Below, piece after piece: positions 46,817-55,701 of a DNA stretch of 64,000 bases; position 1 is the first letter of the stretch, and each line of letters opens with the position of its first letter. Location: positions 62,001 through 126,000 of the forward strand of contig JAQWNG010000025.1 of the NCBI GenBank assembly GCA_029246385.1. Direction: 5' to 3'. This DNA is from Halioglobus sp. (GTDB lineage: Bacteria; Pseudomonadota; Gammaproteobacteria; Pseudomonadales; Halieaceae). The notes below the pieces were generated by a model, which saw only the letters and a list, made by a program, of their open reading frames with translations, did not search any database and was not told the DNA's origin. Both the position numbers and the translations under genes were made by a program.

Positions 46817-48979
46817 TTGCAAAATTCCCATAATTGGCCATTGCTGGTGGCCGCTGCCCTGGTTCTGGCCAGCTGCACGGCCATGCAGCAAGAGCAACAG
46901 TCGGCGCTTGACAGGCAGGAGGATAATGCTGCGACCGAGTTGGTCGCAACGGTGATGCCGGCAAACGCTCGTGCCGGCGCCTCCTCCGGGTCACGGGGAG
47001 CAGTCGGGCAGTCCGAGCCTTATATCAAGTCTCCGCCGACAATTTATAACGGCACCGATAAGGTCGTACAGATGCCCCCTGCTCAGGCGCCGGTTAAATT
47101 TTACGGTGACGCTGTCAGTCTTGATTTCGAGCAGGCGCCGCTAACCGCGGTTATACATGCCATTATGGGCGATATTTTGGGCTTGGACTACATTGTTGAG
47201 CACCCGATTAACGGCGAGGTCACTGTTCGAACGCGCACCCCTGTGCCTCGAGACCAGTTGCTGGAAATATTGGAATCGCTGTTGCTGGCCAACAAGGCGT
47301 TGATGGTTCGAGATAAGGAGGGGCGCTACTTTATCAGCGGTTCCAGCGAAATGAATAAATTGCAACCGAACTTCAGTGCAGCCTCTACCAATACCGTCGG
47401 TTACAGCAATGTGATTGTGCCTTTGCAGTATATCGGGGCGAAAAATATGGCCGAGATTTTGCGTCCAGTGGCTGACGAGTCCGCTTTTGTCCTGATCGAT
47501 CCGGTGCGCAATCTGCTGGTATTGGGCGGCACGAGTAACCAATTGGCAGGCTGGCAGGAGATAATCACCTCTTTTGATGTGGATTTACTTAAGGGTATGT
47601 CAGTGGGTATTTTTCCGATTGAAAATAGCTCGGTGGCGGATATTGATGCTGCCCTTGCGAGCTTGTTGGGAAAGGAGAGCGGGGAAGGAGTCGCAGAGAT
47701 TGCTGGCGGTGTCGGAAGCATGATCCGGATTATCCCGATAGAGCGACTCAGCAGTATCATGGTGGTAACGCCTCGGGCTCACTATCTAGAGCGGGTGAGG
47801 ATCTGGATAGAGCGCCTTGATCAAGCTCCGGATGCCAACTCGGAAAGGCGTCTCTACGTCTATGAAGTGCAAAACAGTGACGCGGCCCATGTGGCCGGCC
47901 TGTTGAGCTCTATTTTTTCTGGAACCAGCAGCACTGGAGAGTCCGATAAAGCCGGCGTGGCGCCCGGTTATACGCCCGAGCAGGTCACCTCTTCCATGGG
48001 TGAGAGCAGCACAAAGCCTCGTGCTGCGGCCCAGACAAAAAATGTCACCGTAGGCGACGTACAGGTCGTGGCCGACGACGAAAACAATGCACTGCTCATC
48101 CATGCGACAAGCCGTGAGTATCAAAAGATGCAAACGGCGCTAGCGCAGCTGGACGTTGCTGCAACGCAGGTCGTGATAGAGGCCAGTATTGTTGAAGTGA
48201 CACTGACGGACAGCACGAAATATGGCCTGGAGTATTCTGCGGAAGGTTCCTTAGGCGGGGGTTGGTCAGGCGTGGCGCGACAAGCTTTAGGGGTCATCGC
48301 GCCAGGCTCGGGCTTTTCCTACTCAGTTGTGAACGGTAGCGGTGACATCAGGGTGGTGCTGAACGCATTGGCGCAAGACGATCTGTTAAATGTGATATCG
48401 TCGCCGTCGCTGATGGTTCTGGATAACCACACGGCGTCGATTCAAGTGGGCGATCAAGTTCCGATTAGGGATTCTACGACTATCTCTGATGGTGGCACTA
48501 CTGTTTCTTCCATAATCTATAAGGATACAGGGGTGCATTTGGCGGTGACGCCACAGGTGAATGCGGGCGGCTTGGTTACCATGGAGATTGAACAATCTGT
48601 GACCGATGTCGGCCCAATCGATATCGCCACCGACCAGCGTACGTTTTTGGAGCGCAAAGTCACCACCAGGGTGGCGGTTCGGTCAACCGAGTCCGTGGTG
48701 CTTGGTGGTATGATTCGCGAAAACAAAAGTGAGGGCAGTAGCGGTATACCCATATTGCATAATTTGCCTTTAATAGGGCCGCTTTTTGGTACCAAAACGG
48801 CAGATGGCAGGCGCACGGAGCTGATAGTGATTATTACACCTCGGGCGATCTACAGCGATGTGGACCTGCGCGATATGAGTCGGGAGATGCGTCGGCAGAT
48901 GCGGGGGCTTGAGCTGATTGATAGCGGCAAAGCAGCCAGCTTTTTTACCGATGACGAGATTGATCAAATAGTTGATTAA
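46817..48979 (+). CDS. gspD: GspD, T2SS outer-membrane secretin (lipoprotein)
   Basis: 720 aa. A TTG start gives a signal peptide with lipobox LASC (Cys near residue 18); the Xanthomonas secretin XpsD is also a lipoprotein. N0 (VSLDFEQAPLTAVIHAIMG), N1-N3 domains (YVYEVQNSDAAHVAGLLSSIF) and the secretin core (VISSPSLMVLDNHTASIQVGDQVP, ITPRAIYSDVDL) are present. A Ser/Gly/Thr-rich loop in N3 (near residues 370-400) is longer than in compact secretins. A ~77-bp gap follows before the next lipoprotein gene. Confidence 0.95.
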   Translation: MQNSHNWPLLVAAALVLASCTAMQQEQQSALDRQEDNAATELVATVMPANARAGASSGSRGAVGQSEPYIKSPPTIYNGTDKVVQMPPAQAPVKFYGDAVSLDFEQAPLTAVIHAIMGDILGLDYIVEHPINGEVTVRTRTPVPRDQLLEILESLLLANKALMVRDKEGRYFISGSSEMNKLQPNFSAASTNTVGYSNVIVPLQYIGAKNMAEILRPVADESAFVLIDPVRNLLVLGGTSNQLAGWQEIITSFDVDLLKGMSVGIFPIENSSVADIDAALASLLGKESGEGVAEIAGGVGSMIRIIPIERLSSIMVVTPRAHYLERVRIWIERLDQAPDANSERRLYVYEVQNSDAAHVAGLLSSIFSGTSSTGESDKAGVAPGYTPEQVTSSMGESSTKPRAAAQTKNVTVGDVQVVADDENNALLIHATSREYQKMQTALAQLDVAATQVVIEASIVEVTLTDSTKYGLEYSAEGSLGGGWSGVARQALGVIAPGSGFSYSVVNGSGDIRVVLNALAQDDLLNVISSPSLMVLDNHTASIQVGDQVPIRDSTTISDGGTTVSSIIYKDTGVHLAVTPQVNAGGLVTMEIEQSVTDVGPIDIATDQRTFLERKVTTRVAVRSTESVVLGGMIRENKSEGSSGIPILHNLPLIGPLFGTKTADGRRTELIVIITPRAIYSDVDLRDMSREMRRQMRGLELIDSGKAASFFTDDEIDQIVD

Positions 48980-49056
48980 TCGAACATGTTCAGATCGGAT
49001 CACGTGTTGCCGCTCTGCCCTACCTGTATGATGTGATGTTTAAAGAGAGCAAATAG

Positions 49057-49458
49057 ATGCCAGTTTCAAAAGGCAATACACTCGTTTTCGCTATGCTGAT
49101 GGCGACAAGCTTGGCCGGATGTACTTCTCTGGGTCTGTTCCAGACGCCTGAGGAGCGAGTGCAGCACCGGGCCCAGGCGCGGTTGGATGCGCTGCTGGCT
49201 GGCAATATCAAAAAAGCTTTTTCGTTTTTAGCGCCCGCAGCGCGCGAGGCCACAACGTTGCGGCGTTATAGCTCCAAATATGCGGGAGTGGGGCTGTGGC
49301 GCGCAGTGCGTGTTAACAGCGTCGAGTGCGACGTCGACCGCTGTGACGTTAGTGCGTCTGTTACGTATGAAATGGTTCGTCCTAGGATAACGAATACTCG
49401 CGCTCGACACGAGGTCTGGATTGACGTTAACGGGGAGTGGTATTTTTATTCCAGTTAG
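49057..49458 (+). CDS. Small lipoprotein of unknown function
   Basis: 133 aa. The signal peptide ends in lipobox SLAGC (Cys near 22). The rest is about 110 residues with an N-terminal helix pair (RVQHRAQARLDALLAGNIKKAFSFL, in part) and a beta-rich second half ending in VWIDVNGEWYFYSS, a pattern seen in NTF2-like folds. Two Cys (ECDVDRCD) may form a disulfide. Placed just after gspD, so it could help the secretin, for example as a pilotin-like factor, but no pilotin family is recognised. Confidence 0.7.
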   Translation: MPVSKGNTLVFAMLMATSLAGCTSLGLFQTPEERVQHRAQARLDALLAGNIKKAFSFLAPAAREATTLRRYSSKYAGVGLWRAVRVNSVECDVDRCDVSASVTYEMVRPRITNTRARHEVWIDVNGEWYFYSS

Positions 49459-49779
49459 TGTAACGAGAGTCGGCAGAATGATCGATAGGGGTAAACTTGC
49501 AGACAACTCCTGCGTGTAGACTACTGAATAAGTTGAATAAATAGCGGTAACTTTCACATTTTCTCTGTCCAGATGTTTGTTGTATGACGAAAAACTGTGT
49601 GATAGTGTATCGATCAATCGGCTGATGTTGAACGGGGCGGGTTGAGATTACTGGATGTTTTGCAACGAAAGTTGTTGAGTAATCGATTCAGGTAGCGTAA
49701 AAAGCACCTGTAACGTAAACATAATAAGCCCGTTGGGCTGTTTAAAATTGTAAGACCATTTTTTAATTAGGAGTTCCAC
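49459..49779 (+). promoter_or_regulatory. 321-bp gap with leader of the exported-protein gene
   Basis: No coding potential was found. The last 100 bp contain two small hairpins in the presumed 5' leader: CAGGT/ACCTG (49689-49710) and AGCCC-GTT-GGGCT (49727-49739). A strong site AGGAG lies 8 nt before the ATG. The long leader suggests a well-expressed gene with its own promoter; no clear -35/-10 pair was identified. Confidence 0.4.
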
Positions 49780-51237
49780 ATGAAAAAACAAGCCATGTCA
49801 CTCGCCGTCACTGCTGCTCTGCTGGGTGGTGCGGTTTCGGCAACTGGACAATCTATGTACATCGACGAGGGCGGCCTCGGCGAAGTACTCATTTATCCAT
49901 TCTATTCTGCGGCAAACGGTAACGATACGTATGTTCACGTTGTAAACACGACCGAGCTTACCAAAGCCGTTAAGGTGCGCATCGTCGAAGGGCAAAACAG
50001 CCAGGAAGTGCTCGACTTTAATCTCTATCTCTCACCAAGGGATGAGTGGGCGGCAGTAATTACTGCAAGCGACTTGGAAGGCGGCGGCGCGCTCATTCGT
50101 ACCGCCGACAACTCTTGTACTGTGCCCGAGTTAGGCGTGCAACAGGGTGGAACGAACGTAGTTCTGCCAAATGGCAAGACTCTGCGTGATCAGCCGTTCT
50201 TCACGACCTTATTTGCTGCTGAGGAGCCAAACGATACCGCGGCTAAAGCGCGGACCACTGAAGGCTATATTGAATTGATTGAGATGGGTCAGTTGGACCC
50301 ATTAGTTGGGCTTGGTGCTGATGCGGTTCACGGTGCAGAGGGTGTTCCTGCAGATTGCGCCAGTCTGGTTGCCGCTTGGTCAAATGCGCCTCTAGGTATC
50401 TGGACAGATACAAGTGGTCAAGCTGAATTGTTAACATGGGAAGGCGGCGGTCTGTATGGTTACAGCGTACTAATCAACGTCGATGAAGGTACAGCCGTAG
50501 GTGTCGATTCGACTGCGGTCGATAGCTTCGCAGACGTGCAGATTCCAGGCTTGCATACTGAGCCTGGCTCACAGCTCCCAGACCTGGCGAGCGGTGTATT
50601 GTCATCCACTCGCTTTGATGATGGGATTGCGCAAGCTTACACTTTCACTGGCGGTCTAGACGCGTTTAGCTCATTGTTCATGACTGAGGGCCTTGCAAAC
50701 GACTACGTCATCGATCCTGACATCGATGCGCTAACGGACTGGGTTGTCACGTTCCCAACTAAGAAAGACTACGATGGTGATTCTCCTTTCACTGCTGAGT
50801 GGACTGGTCCCGAGACGCGCGCATGTGAGGTTGTTGAAGTTCTCCTGTGGGATCGTGAGGAAGCCTTTGAAGCGCCTCCAAGCGAAGGTCCTGTGTTTTC
50901 GCCAGCGCCTCCAGGTGTCGATCCTGAGACATTCTCTCTTTGTACAGAAGTTAATGTCATCACTTTTGGCGATAACAGCGCGGTAGAAGCGTCTGAACTC
51001 ATACGCTACGGCTTGCCAGAGGTTGATTATAATGAGGGTTGGGCTGAGTTGAACTTAACCATCACGGGCGATAGCGAAATTGTGCCTGCTTCTGGGCCAA
51101 CTTTGGAAGGCTTGCCAGCAACTGGCTTCGCAGTGTTCGAGTATACGAACAACTTCCTCGGTGATGACGCTCCTGTTAGGGCAAACTACGAAGCAGCTGT
51201 TGATCACAAGACGGTTGACATCGCTGAACTGCCTTAA
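49780..51237 (+). CDS. Large exported protein, unknown family; candidate T2SS substrate or surface protein
   Basis: 485 aa. A Sec signal peptide (MKKQAMSLAVTAALLGGAVSATGQS) is followed by an acidic, Lys-poor protein. The first part reads EVLIYPFYSAANGNDTYVHVVNTTELTKAVKVRIVEGQNS (in pieces EVLIYPFYS, DTYVHVVNTT, KAVKVRIVEG), a pattern I recall from uncharacterised exported proteins of marine gammaproteobacteria. Only four Cys are present in the mature part. No transmembrane anchor, lipobox, PEP-CTERM or GlyGly-CTERM tail is seen, so it is probably released or surface-bound by other means. It has its own leader and a strong terminator, as expected for an abundant product. Confidence 0.8.
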   Translation: MKKQAMSLAVTAALLGGAVSATGQSMYIDEGGLGEVLIYPFYSAANGNDTYVHVVNTTELTKAVKVRIVEGQNSQEVLDFNLYLSPRDEWAAVITASDLEGGGALIRTADNSCTVPELGVQQGGTNVVLPNGKTLRDQPFFTTLFAAEEPNDTAAKARTTEGYIELIEMGQLDPLVGLGADAVHGAEGVPADCASLVAAWSNAPLGIWTDTSGQAELLTWEGGGLYGYSVLINVDEGTAVGVDSTAVDSFADVQIPGLHTEPGSQLPDLASGVLSSTRFDDGIAQAYTFTGGLDAFSSLFMTEGLANDYVIDPDIDALTDWVVTFPTKKDYDGDSPFTAEWTGPETRACEVVEVLLWDREEAFEAPPSEGPVFSPAPPGVDPETFSLCTEVNVITFGDNSAVEASELIRYGLPEVDYNEGWAELNLTITGDSEIVPASGPTLEGLPATGFAVFEYTNNFLGDDAPVRANYEAAVDHKTVDIAELP

Positions 51238-51255
51238 TAAGCGACAGCATATTGA

Positions 51256-51282
51256 AGGCGCCGCAAGGCGCCTTTTTTTTTT
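51256..51282 (+). terminator. Strong rho-independent terminator
   Basis: AGGCGCC-GCAA-GGCGCCT with a GNRA tetraloop and a 7-bp GC-rich stem, then ten T. Closes the exported-protein gene 18 bp after its stop. Confidence 0.93.
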
Positions 51283-51639
51283 CAAAAATTCACTGCTCTC
51301 ACCGTTAGACCTTCATTAATAGAGTCAGACACTGTTGCAAGATATAGCCTCTGATTTATCATTGCTTTTGATGCAACGCTAGGAGGGCCGGGTGCCCTTG
51401 GCTCAATCTTTGGTGCGATAACGTGTCTTTTGCCCGCGTATTTTAATAGCGAGGCATCCCGATTTTTTTGCACAGTCGGAACTTTAGTGAGCAAGAGGGT
51501 GTCCAATCCGTAACACTACTTATGATGCAAAGCGACTATTTACTATAATATCAGTTGAGGCTTTGCTTTTGCCTTGGTACGATTTTTTTGTAGGCCACTG
51601 CCAACAACTGTCACGCGATGGGAAACAAGGATGCATAGG
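51283..51639. other. 357-bp gap with no recognised gene
   Basis: AT-rich between the terminator and the repeat lipoprotein gene. Short open frames occur on both strands but none shows a family pattern or good start. The promoter of the next gene must lie here; no clear site was found. Confidence 0.5.
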
Positions 51640-53193
51640 ATGACAATATTTAAGCGACTCAAACCCTTACTGGTCTTGGTCATACTTACAACGCTAGTCG
51701 GTTGTCGGTTGCAGGTCAGTGCGCCCATCGGAGGGGATGTTACCTGGGGGGACGGAGAGGATGACGCCTGTTTAGCCGGATCAATCTGCGTTATCCCCAT
51801 TAATGACGCTGACTTTAATTTAACGTTCACGGCGACCGCCGCTGTCGGCTATGAGTTCCAAGGGTGGGAATTCCGGTTGCGCAATGAAACGGATCCGCTT
51901 ACTCCGATACCAGTGCAATGCAGCAACACAGACGAGGATAATAATGTCTGCGAGTTAAGCTTACTTCCGTTTCCCCTAGTTGCTGTAGACGAGATCTTAG
52001 ACTCACGGTCGCAAGGTTACCTTACCCCTATTTACAAAATTCTATTTACTGATACTGATGGCGATGGTGTTTTCGATGCCGATGACTCCTATCCCTTGAT
52101 CAGCCTAGGTGACCTCGTCGACACCGATGGCGATGGAATACCTGATGATTGTGATGCAGCGTGCGTGGCTTTAGGTATGGCCGCGGATGATGATGACGAC
52201 GGCGATGGTGTTTTCGATGCCGATGACTTTTATCCCTTGATCAGCCTAGGTGACCTCGTCGATACCGATCGCGACGGAATACCTGATGATTGTGATGCAG
52301 CGTGCCAGGAATTAGGGATGGCCGCGGATGACGACGATGACGGCGATGATGTCCCGGATGGAAACGATGCCTTCCCCAAAGATGCTAGTGAGTCGCAAGA
52401 CACTGATGAAGATGGTGTCGGGGACAACGCTGATCTGTGCGAGGACACTGCCGAAGGGGCCACGGTTGATGCCGATGGCTGTGTTGTAGCTGGCCCTGTA
52501 GACACTGATGGCGATGGTGTTTTCGATGATGATGACTTTTATCCCTCGATCAGCCTAGGTGACCTCGTCGATACCGATGGCGACGGAATACCTGATGATT
52601 GTGATGCAGCATGCCGGGAATTAGGGATGGCCGCAGATGACGATGATGACGGCGATGATATCTTGGATGCAGTCGATGCATTCCCCAAAAATGCTAGTGA
52701 GTCGCAAGACACTGATGAAGATGGTGTCGGGGACAACGCTGATCAGTGCAACGGCACCCTTACAGGGACGGCGGTTGATGCCTCTGGTTGTACAGCTGTT
52801 ACGGTCGGGGAAAGCATACCGGCCAGTGTTATGGCCGACACTGTTCGATTTGATAAGGTGATTTGGGTTCCTGCTGACCGGGCAATCCTCGCTCAGCCGT
52901 TCACTACCATTGATAGCCTGACGAGTTATGGCAATTTCATATATCACATCGTCGCCGGAAACTCATACAATCCTCCGCTAAACTTCTGGGTGTCGATATC
53001 CCCAGGAGGTCAGGCGATAGCTCCAACATGCTATTATTCGCGTGGTAGAGATGCTAGTACACTAGTGTGGTCGCACTTTTCGACTAATCGTTGTGTGCTT
53101 GAGCCCAACACGTCCTATTATCTGAACGTGCAGAGTGATGATCCAGGCCCTCGCAGTCGAATTGATCGCTGGATTAGGGTGTTGAGACTTTAG
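51640..53193 (+). CDS. Lipoprotein with thrombospondin type-3-like calcium repeats
   Basis: 517 aa from the ATG at 51640 (MTIFKRLKPLL), with CAAGG 9 nt upstream; another ATG 9 bp earlier is possible. The signal ends in lipobox LVGC. A short beta domain (about residues 17-110) with GYEFQGWEF resembles InlB-B/Big repeats. Residues ~125-385 hold Asp-rich DxDxDG repeats (DTDGDGVFDADD, DTDGDGIPDDCDAAC, DTDEDGVGDNAD), which bind Ca2+ in TSP3 and OmpA-linked stalks. Three 47-residue units are nearly identical and each has a CxxxC pair. The last ~130 residues are a Trp/Tyr-rich domain (FWVSISPGG, WIRVLRL) of unknown type, perhaps for ligand binding. Likely a calcium-stiffened surface lipoprotein. Confidence 0.82.
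   Translation: MTIFKRLKPLLVLVILTTLVGCRLQVSAPIGGDVTWGDGEDDACLAGSICVIPINDADFNLTFTATAAVGYEFQGWEFRLRNETDPLTPIPVQCSNTDEDNNVCELSLLPFPLVAVDEILDSRSQGYLTPIYKILFTDTDGDGVFDADDSYPLISLGDLVDTDGDGIPDDCDAACVALGMAADDDDDGDGVFDADDFYPLISLGDLVDTDRDGIPDDCDAACQELGMAADDDDDGDDVPDGNDAFPKDASESQDTDEDGVGDNADLCEDTAEGATVDADGCVVAGPVDTDGDGVFDDDDFYPSISLGDLVDTDGDGIPDDCDAACRELGMAADDDDDGDDILDAVDAFPKNASESQDTDEDGVGDNADQCNGTLTGTAVDASGCTAVTVGESIPASVMADTVRFDKVIWVPADRAILAQPFTTIDSLTSYGNFIYHIVAGNSYNPPLNFWVSISPGGQAIAPTCYYSRGRDASTLVWSHFSTNRCVLEPNTSYYLNVQSDDPGPRSRIDRWIRVLRL
52060..52200 (+). repeat. 141-bp intragenic repeat, copy A
   Basis: Encodes 47 residues from GDGVFDADDSYPLISLG to the Asp run before copy B. Directly abuts copy B. Confidence 0.9.
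52201..52341 (+). repeat. 141-bp intragenic repeat, copy B
   Basis: Same length as copy A and nearly identical; mainly single-base changes. Followed by a 168-bp spacer (52342-52509) of different TSP3-like repeats. Confidence 0.9.
52510..52650 (+). repeat. 141-bp intragenic repeat, copy C
   Basis: Third copy; the sequence after it (from 52651) repeats the start of the spacer after copy B, including a near-identical block AGTGAGTCGCAAGACACTGA. So a ~300-bp unit (141 + spacer) was duplicated as a whole. Confidence 0.9.
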
Positions 53194-53285
53194 CCGCGGT
53201 GGTAAAATAGCGCAACGCGGTATTCCTCCCGCATTCGCTGGAGGGTCTTTAGTTTTTTGAGTCTCAAAATGGGAGTGTCAGTGCT

Positions 53286-54212
53286 GTGAATGTCTGGTGT
53301 AAGTGCGCGTTGGTTACGGCCTCCTGGGTAGTTTGTGCACTCGTTTTCGCGGACGACGATGTAGTACTGCAGGCAGGTGAGTTTGCCGTCACTACGCAGG
53401 ATTTTGATCGGTATCTGACGGCTCAGGGGATAACGGGCGCTAAGCGTGATAGGGCATTAGCCAAGCAGGGCGCAGTGCAGGCCGTCTTCGAAAATATTTA
53501 TGTTGTTAGGGCCTTTGCAGCAAAGGGTGAAAAAAATCCCTCGATAGACCAGGTTGATATTAATTGGCAGGTCGAGAATTTTAGGGAGCGACTCTTAATG
53601 GCAGAGCAGCTAGAACTCGAGGTGCAAGCGGCATTGCGCGATACTGATTGGGATGCCTTAGCAAAAGAATACTACACTGCTAATAAGGCAGGCTATACGA
53701 CCGATGAGCAGGTAAGCGCGGCTCATATTTTGATTTCTTTGGCTGACCGAACACACGAGGAGGCGCAGGCCCGGGCTAATGAAGTCGTGCTTCGCCTGCA
53801 GGCGGGTGAAGATTTTCACGCACTGGCGCAAGAATACAGCGACGACAAGAGCAATGCTGGAAAGGGCGGTGAATTGGGCTTTTTTACGCGCAACCGCATG
53901 GTGAAACCTTTTGCGGATGCCGCATTTGCGATGACGGAAGAGGGTGAGGTCTCGGCGCCGGTCGAAACCCAATATGGCTATCACATTATTCGGTTTAATG
54001 AGCGCATTGCGGGTCGCCAGCGCGGCTTTGAAGAGGTTAAGCTCGATATCATCTCTACTCAGGAAACCAGTATGGCGAAGGAAGTGCGTCAGAGCCAAAT
54101 TGCTGCAATGCAAAATGGTGCGCTTGATAGCGGCCTTGAGGTGAACCGTCCTCTGCTCAATGGATATGTGCTGCGCTATAGTGCCGATGCTGAAGCTAAC
54201 AGCAACAAATAA
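53286..54212 (+). CDS. Secreted parvulin-type peptidyl-prolyl isomerase
   Basis: 308 aa, GTG start. Signal peptide (CALVTASWVVCALVFA), a helical SurA/PrsA-like N-terminal region (residues ~25-140), and one parvulin domain (residues ~150-245: VSAAHILISLADRTHEEAQARA, FHALAQEYSDDKSNAGKGGELGFF, QYGYHIIRF, quoted in part). It would assist folding of exported proteins in the periplasm. Its place between two candidate secreted proteins and the glycan exporter suggests a dedicated chaperone. Confidence 0.9.
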   Translation: MNVWCKCALVTASWVVCALVFADDDVVLQAGEFAVTTQDFDRYLTAQGITGAKRDRALAKQGAVQAVFENIYVVRAFAAKGEKNPSIDQVDINWQVENFRERLLMAEQLELEVQAALRDTDWDALAKEYYTANKAGYTTDEQVSAAHILISLADRTHEEAQARANEVVLRLQAGEDFHALAQEYSDDKSNAGKGGELGFFTRNRMVKPFADAAFAMTEEGEVSAPVETQYGYHIIRFNERIAGRQRGFEEVKLDIISTQETSMAKEVRQSQIAAMQNGALDSGLEVNRPLLNGYVLRYSADAEANSNK

Positions 54213-54291
54213 TAAGCTGCAGTGTGTCCACGTGACACCGAGGCCCATTGAAGTGCTCCGTGAATATTCTGATTAGCAACCTGCGTGGCCA

Positions 54292-55701
54292 ATGTTTTTA
54301 GATAATCGCGTCAAAACCTCCTCTGATCTCGATCTCCTAACCGGTAAGGTTCTGAGCGTAAGGGACGTCGGAAAGTGTTATACGCTTTATAAAAAGTCGA
54401 TACAACGACTCCTCAGTTACCTTGTTCCTGGATATCGTGCGCAGTGCGAGACATTCACCGCACTCGACCAAATTAGCTTTGATCTTAAACGGGGCGAAAC
54501 TCTGGGTATTATCGGGCGCAACGGCGCGGGCAAATCGACACTGCTGCAAATTCTGTCAGGCACTTTGCAGCCGTCCACCGGCTCTTTTTCTTGTTCCGGC
54601 CGAGTAGCGGCATTGTTGGAGCTGGGTGCAGGTTTCAATCCGGATTTTACCGGGCGCGAAAATGTCAGGTTAAATGCTGCGATCTATGGGCTGTCAGAGT
54701 CTGAAATTGAGCACAAAATGCCGGAAATCATTGAATTTTCTGGCATCGGTGAATTTATCGATCGGCCTGTGAGACAATACTCCAGCGGCATGTTTGTGCG
54801 TCTCGCCTTCTCGGTGATTGTCCATGTTGATCCGGATATCCTGATTATCGACGAGGCGCTGGCCGTTGGCGATGTGCTGTTTTCACAGAAGTGCATGCGC
54901 TTTCTAGAGGACTTTAAACAGCGCGGCTCCATTCTGTTTGTCAGCCATGATGCCGGCGCGGTAAGCCTGTTGTGTGATCGGGTATTGTGGCTGGACGGTG
55001 GACGCCAGATGGGGCTGGGCGAGCCACGGGCAATGCTGGATCGCTATTTGGAGCATCTTTATTCGGAGCAGCAGGCAGTCGTGGCCAGAGAATCAGGGGC
55101 GCCAGTGGGCGATGACCCTGTGACAGATGCGGTGCCGGTGTTTGAGGCGTTCGAGCCTTGGTTCGACGCCAGAGAGGCAATGACCGGCAGCTCTGCGCTA
55201 TACAATGCCATGGAGGTACATAGATTCGACGGGAGTGCGAGTGGCTTCGGCGACGGGGGAGCAGCGATAACCGATGCGTGTTTTATCGACAGCACCGGAC
55301 GGAAACTGTCGGGCATTCTAGGCGGGTCAACGCTAGCGTTGCGTTTCACCTTTGTGGCCCATCAGTCCATGGACCCTTTGATAGTCGGCTTTCTGATTAA
55401 AGATCGGCGGGGTCAGGTTATACTTGGCGACAACAATTGTGTTATTCACCATGATAGCCCGGTTCACGCTGAGGTCGGAAAGACCTACACGGTCAGTTTT
55501 GGTATTACTATGCCCTACCTTGCTGTGAGTGAGTATATTGTTTCGGTGTCTGTGGCTTCGGGTACCCAGTCTGAACACATACAGCATTGCTGGCTGCATG
55601 ATGCCCTGGTCTTTCGTGCGGAAAAGGGGCCAGTCGTGCACGGCATAATGGGTATTCCTTTGGCATTCTGTGACATCACTCAAGTGCCGGAGGCACTGTG
55701 A
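54292..55701 (+). CDS. Wzt-like ATPase of a polysaccharide ABC exporter, with C-terminal glycan-binding domain
   Basis: 469 aa. Nucleotide-binding domain (residues ~20-255): Walker A GRNGAGKSTLL, signature YSSGM, Walker B ILIIDEALAVGD, switch His in FVSHD. A linker leads to a C-terminal beta-sandwich (residues ~325-455: LALRFTFVAHQSMDPLIVGFLIKDRRG, quoted in part), the Wzt-C domain that in E. coli O9a and Klebsiella O12 reads a terminal cap on the glycan. Overlaps the permease gene by 4 bp. Confidence 0.93.
   Translation: MFLDNRVKTSSDLDLLTGKVLSVRDVGKCYTLYKKSIQRLLSYLVPGYRAQCETFTALDQISFDLKRGETLGIIGRNGAGKSTLLQILSGTLQPSTGSFSCSGRVAALLELGAGFNPDFTGRENVRLNAAIYGLSESEIEHKMPEIIEFSGIGEFIDRPVRQYSSGMFVRLAFSVIVHVDPDILIIDEALAVGDVLFSQKCMRFLEDFKQRGSILFVSHDAGAVSLLCDRVLWLDGGRQMGLGEPRAMLDRYLEHLYSEQQAVVARESGAPVGDDPVTDAVPVFEAFEPWFDAREAMTGSSALYNAMEVHRFDGSASGFGDGGAAITDACFIDSTGRKLSGILGGSTLALRFTFVAHQSMDPLIVGFLIKDRRGQVILGDNNCVIHHDSPVHAEVGKTYTVSFGITMPYLAVSEYIVSVSVASGTQSEHIQHCWLHDALVFRAEKGPVVHGIMGIPLAFCDITQVPEAL

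Noticed and set aside
48982-48991. GAACATGTTC palindrome after gspD
   Set aside because: Only 10 bp, no promoter beside it, and does not match a LexA or other operator I know.
51282-51506. Minus-strand 74-codon open frame between the terminator and the repeat lipoprotein
   Set aside because: No family pattern, no good start signal, and its end runs into the terminator hairpin; probably chance.
52060-52800. CRISPR-like array
   Set aside because: The repeats are long, in frame and coding for Asp-rich calcium motifs; no short direct repeats with unique spacers.
49780-53193. PEP-CTERM or GlyGly-CTERM sorting of the exported proteins
   Set aside because: Both C-termini were checked; neither has the motif, hydrophobic span and basic end required.
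54217-54236. Small hairpin GTGTC/GACAC after the parvulin gene
   Set aside because: Five-bp stem without a T-run; too weak to call a terminator.
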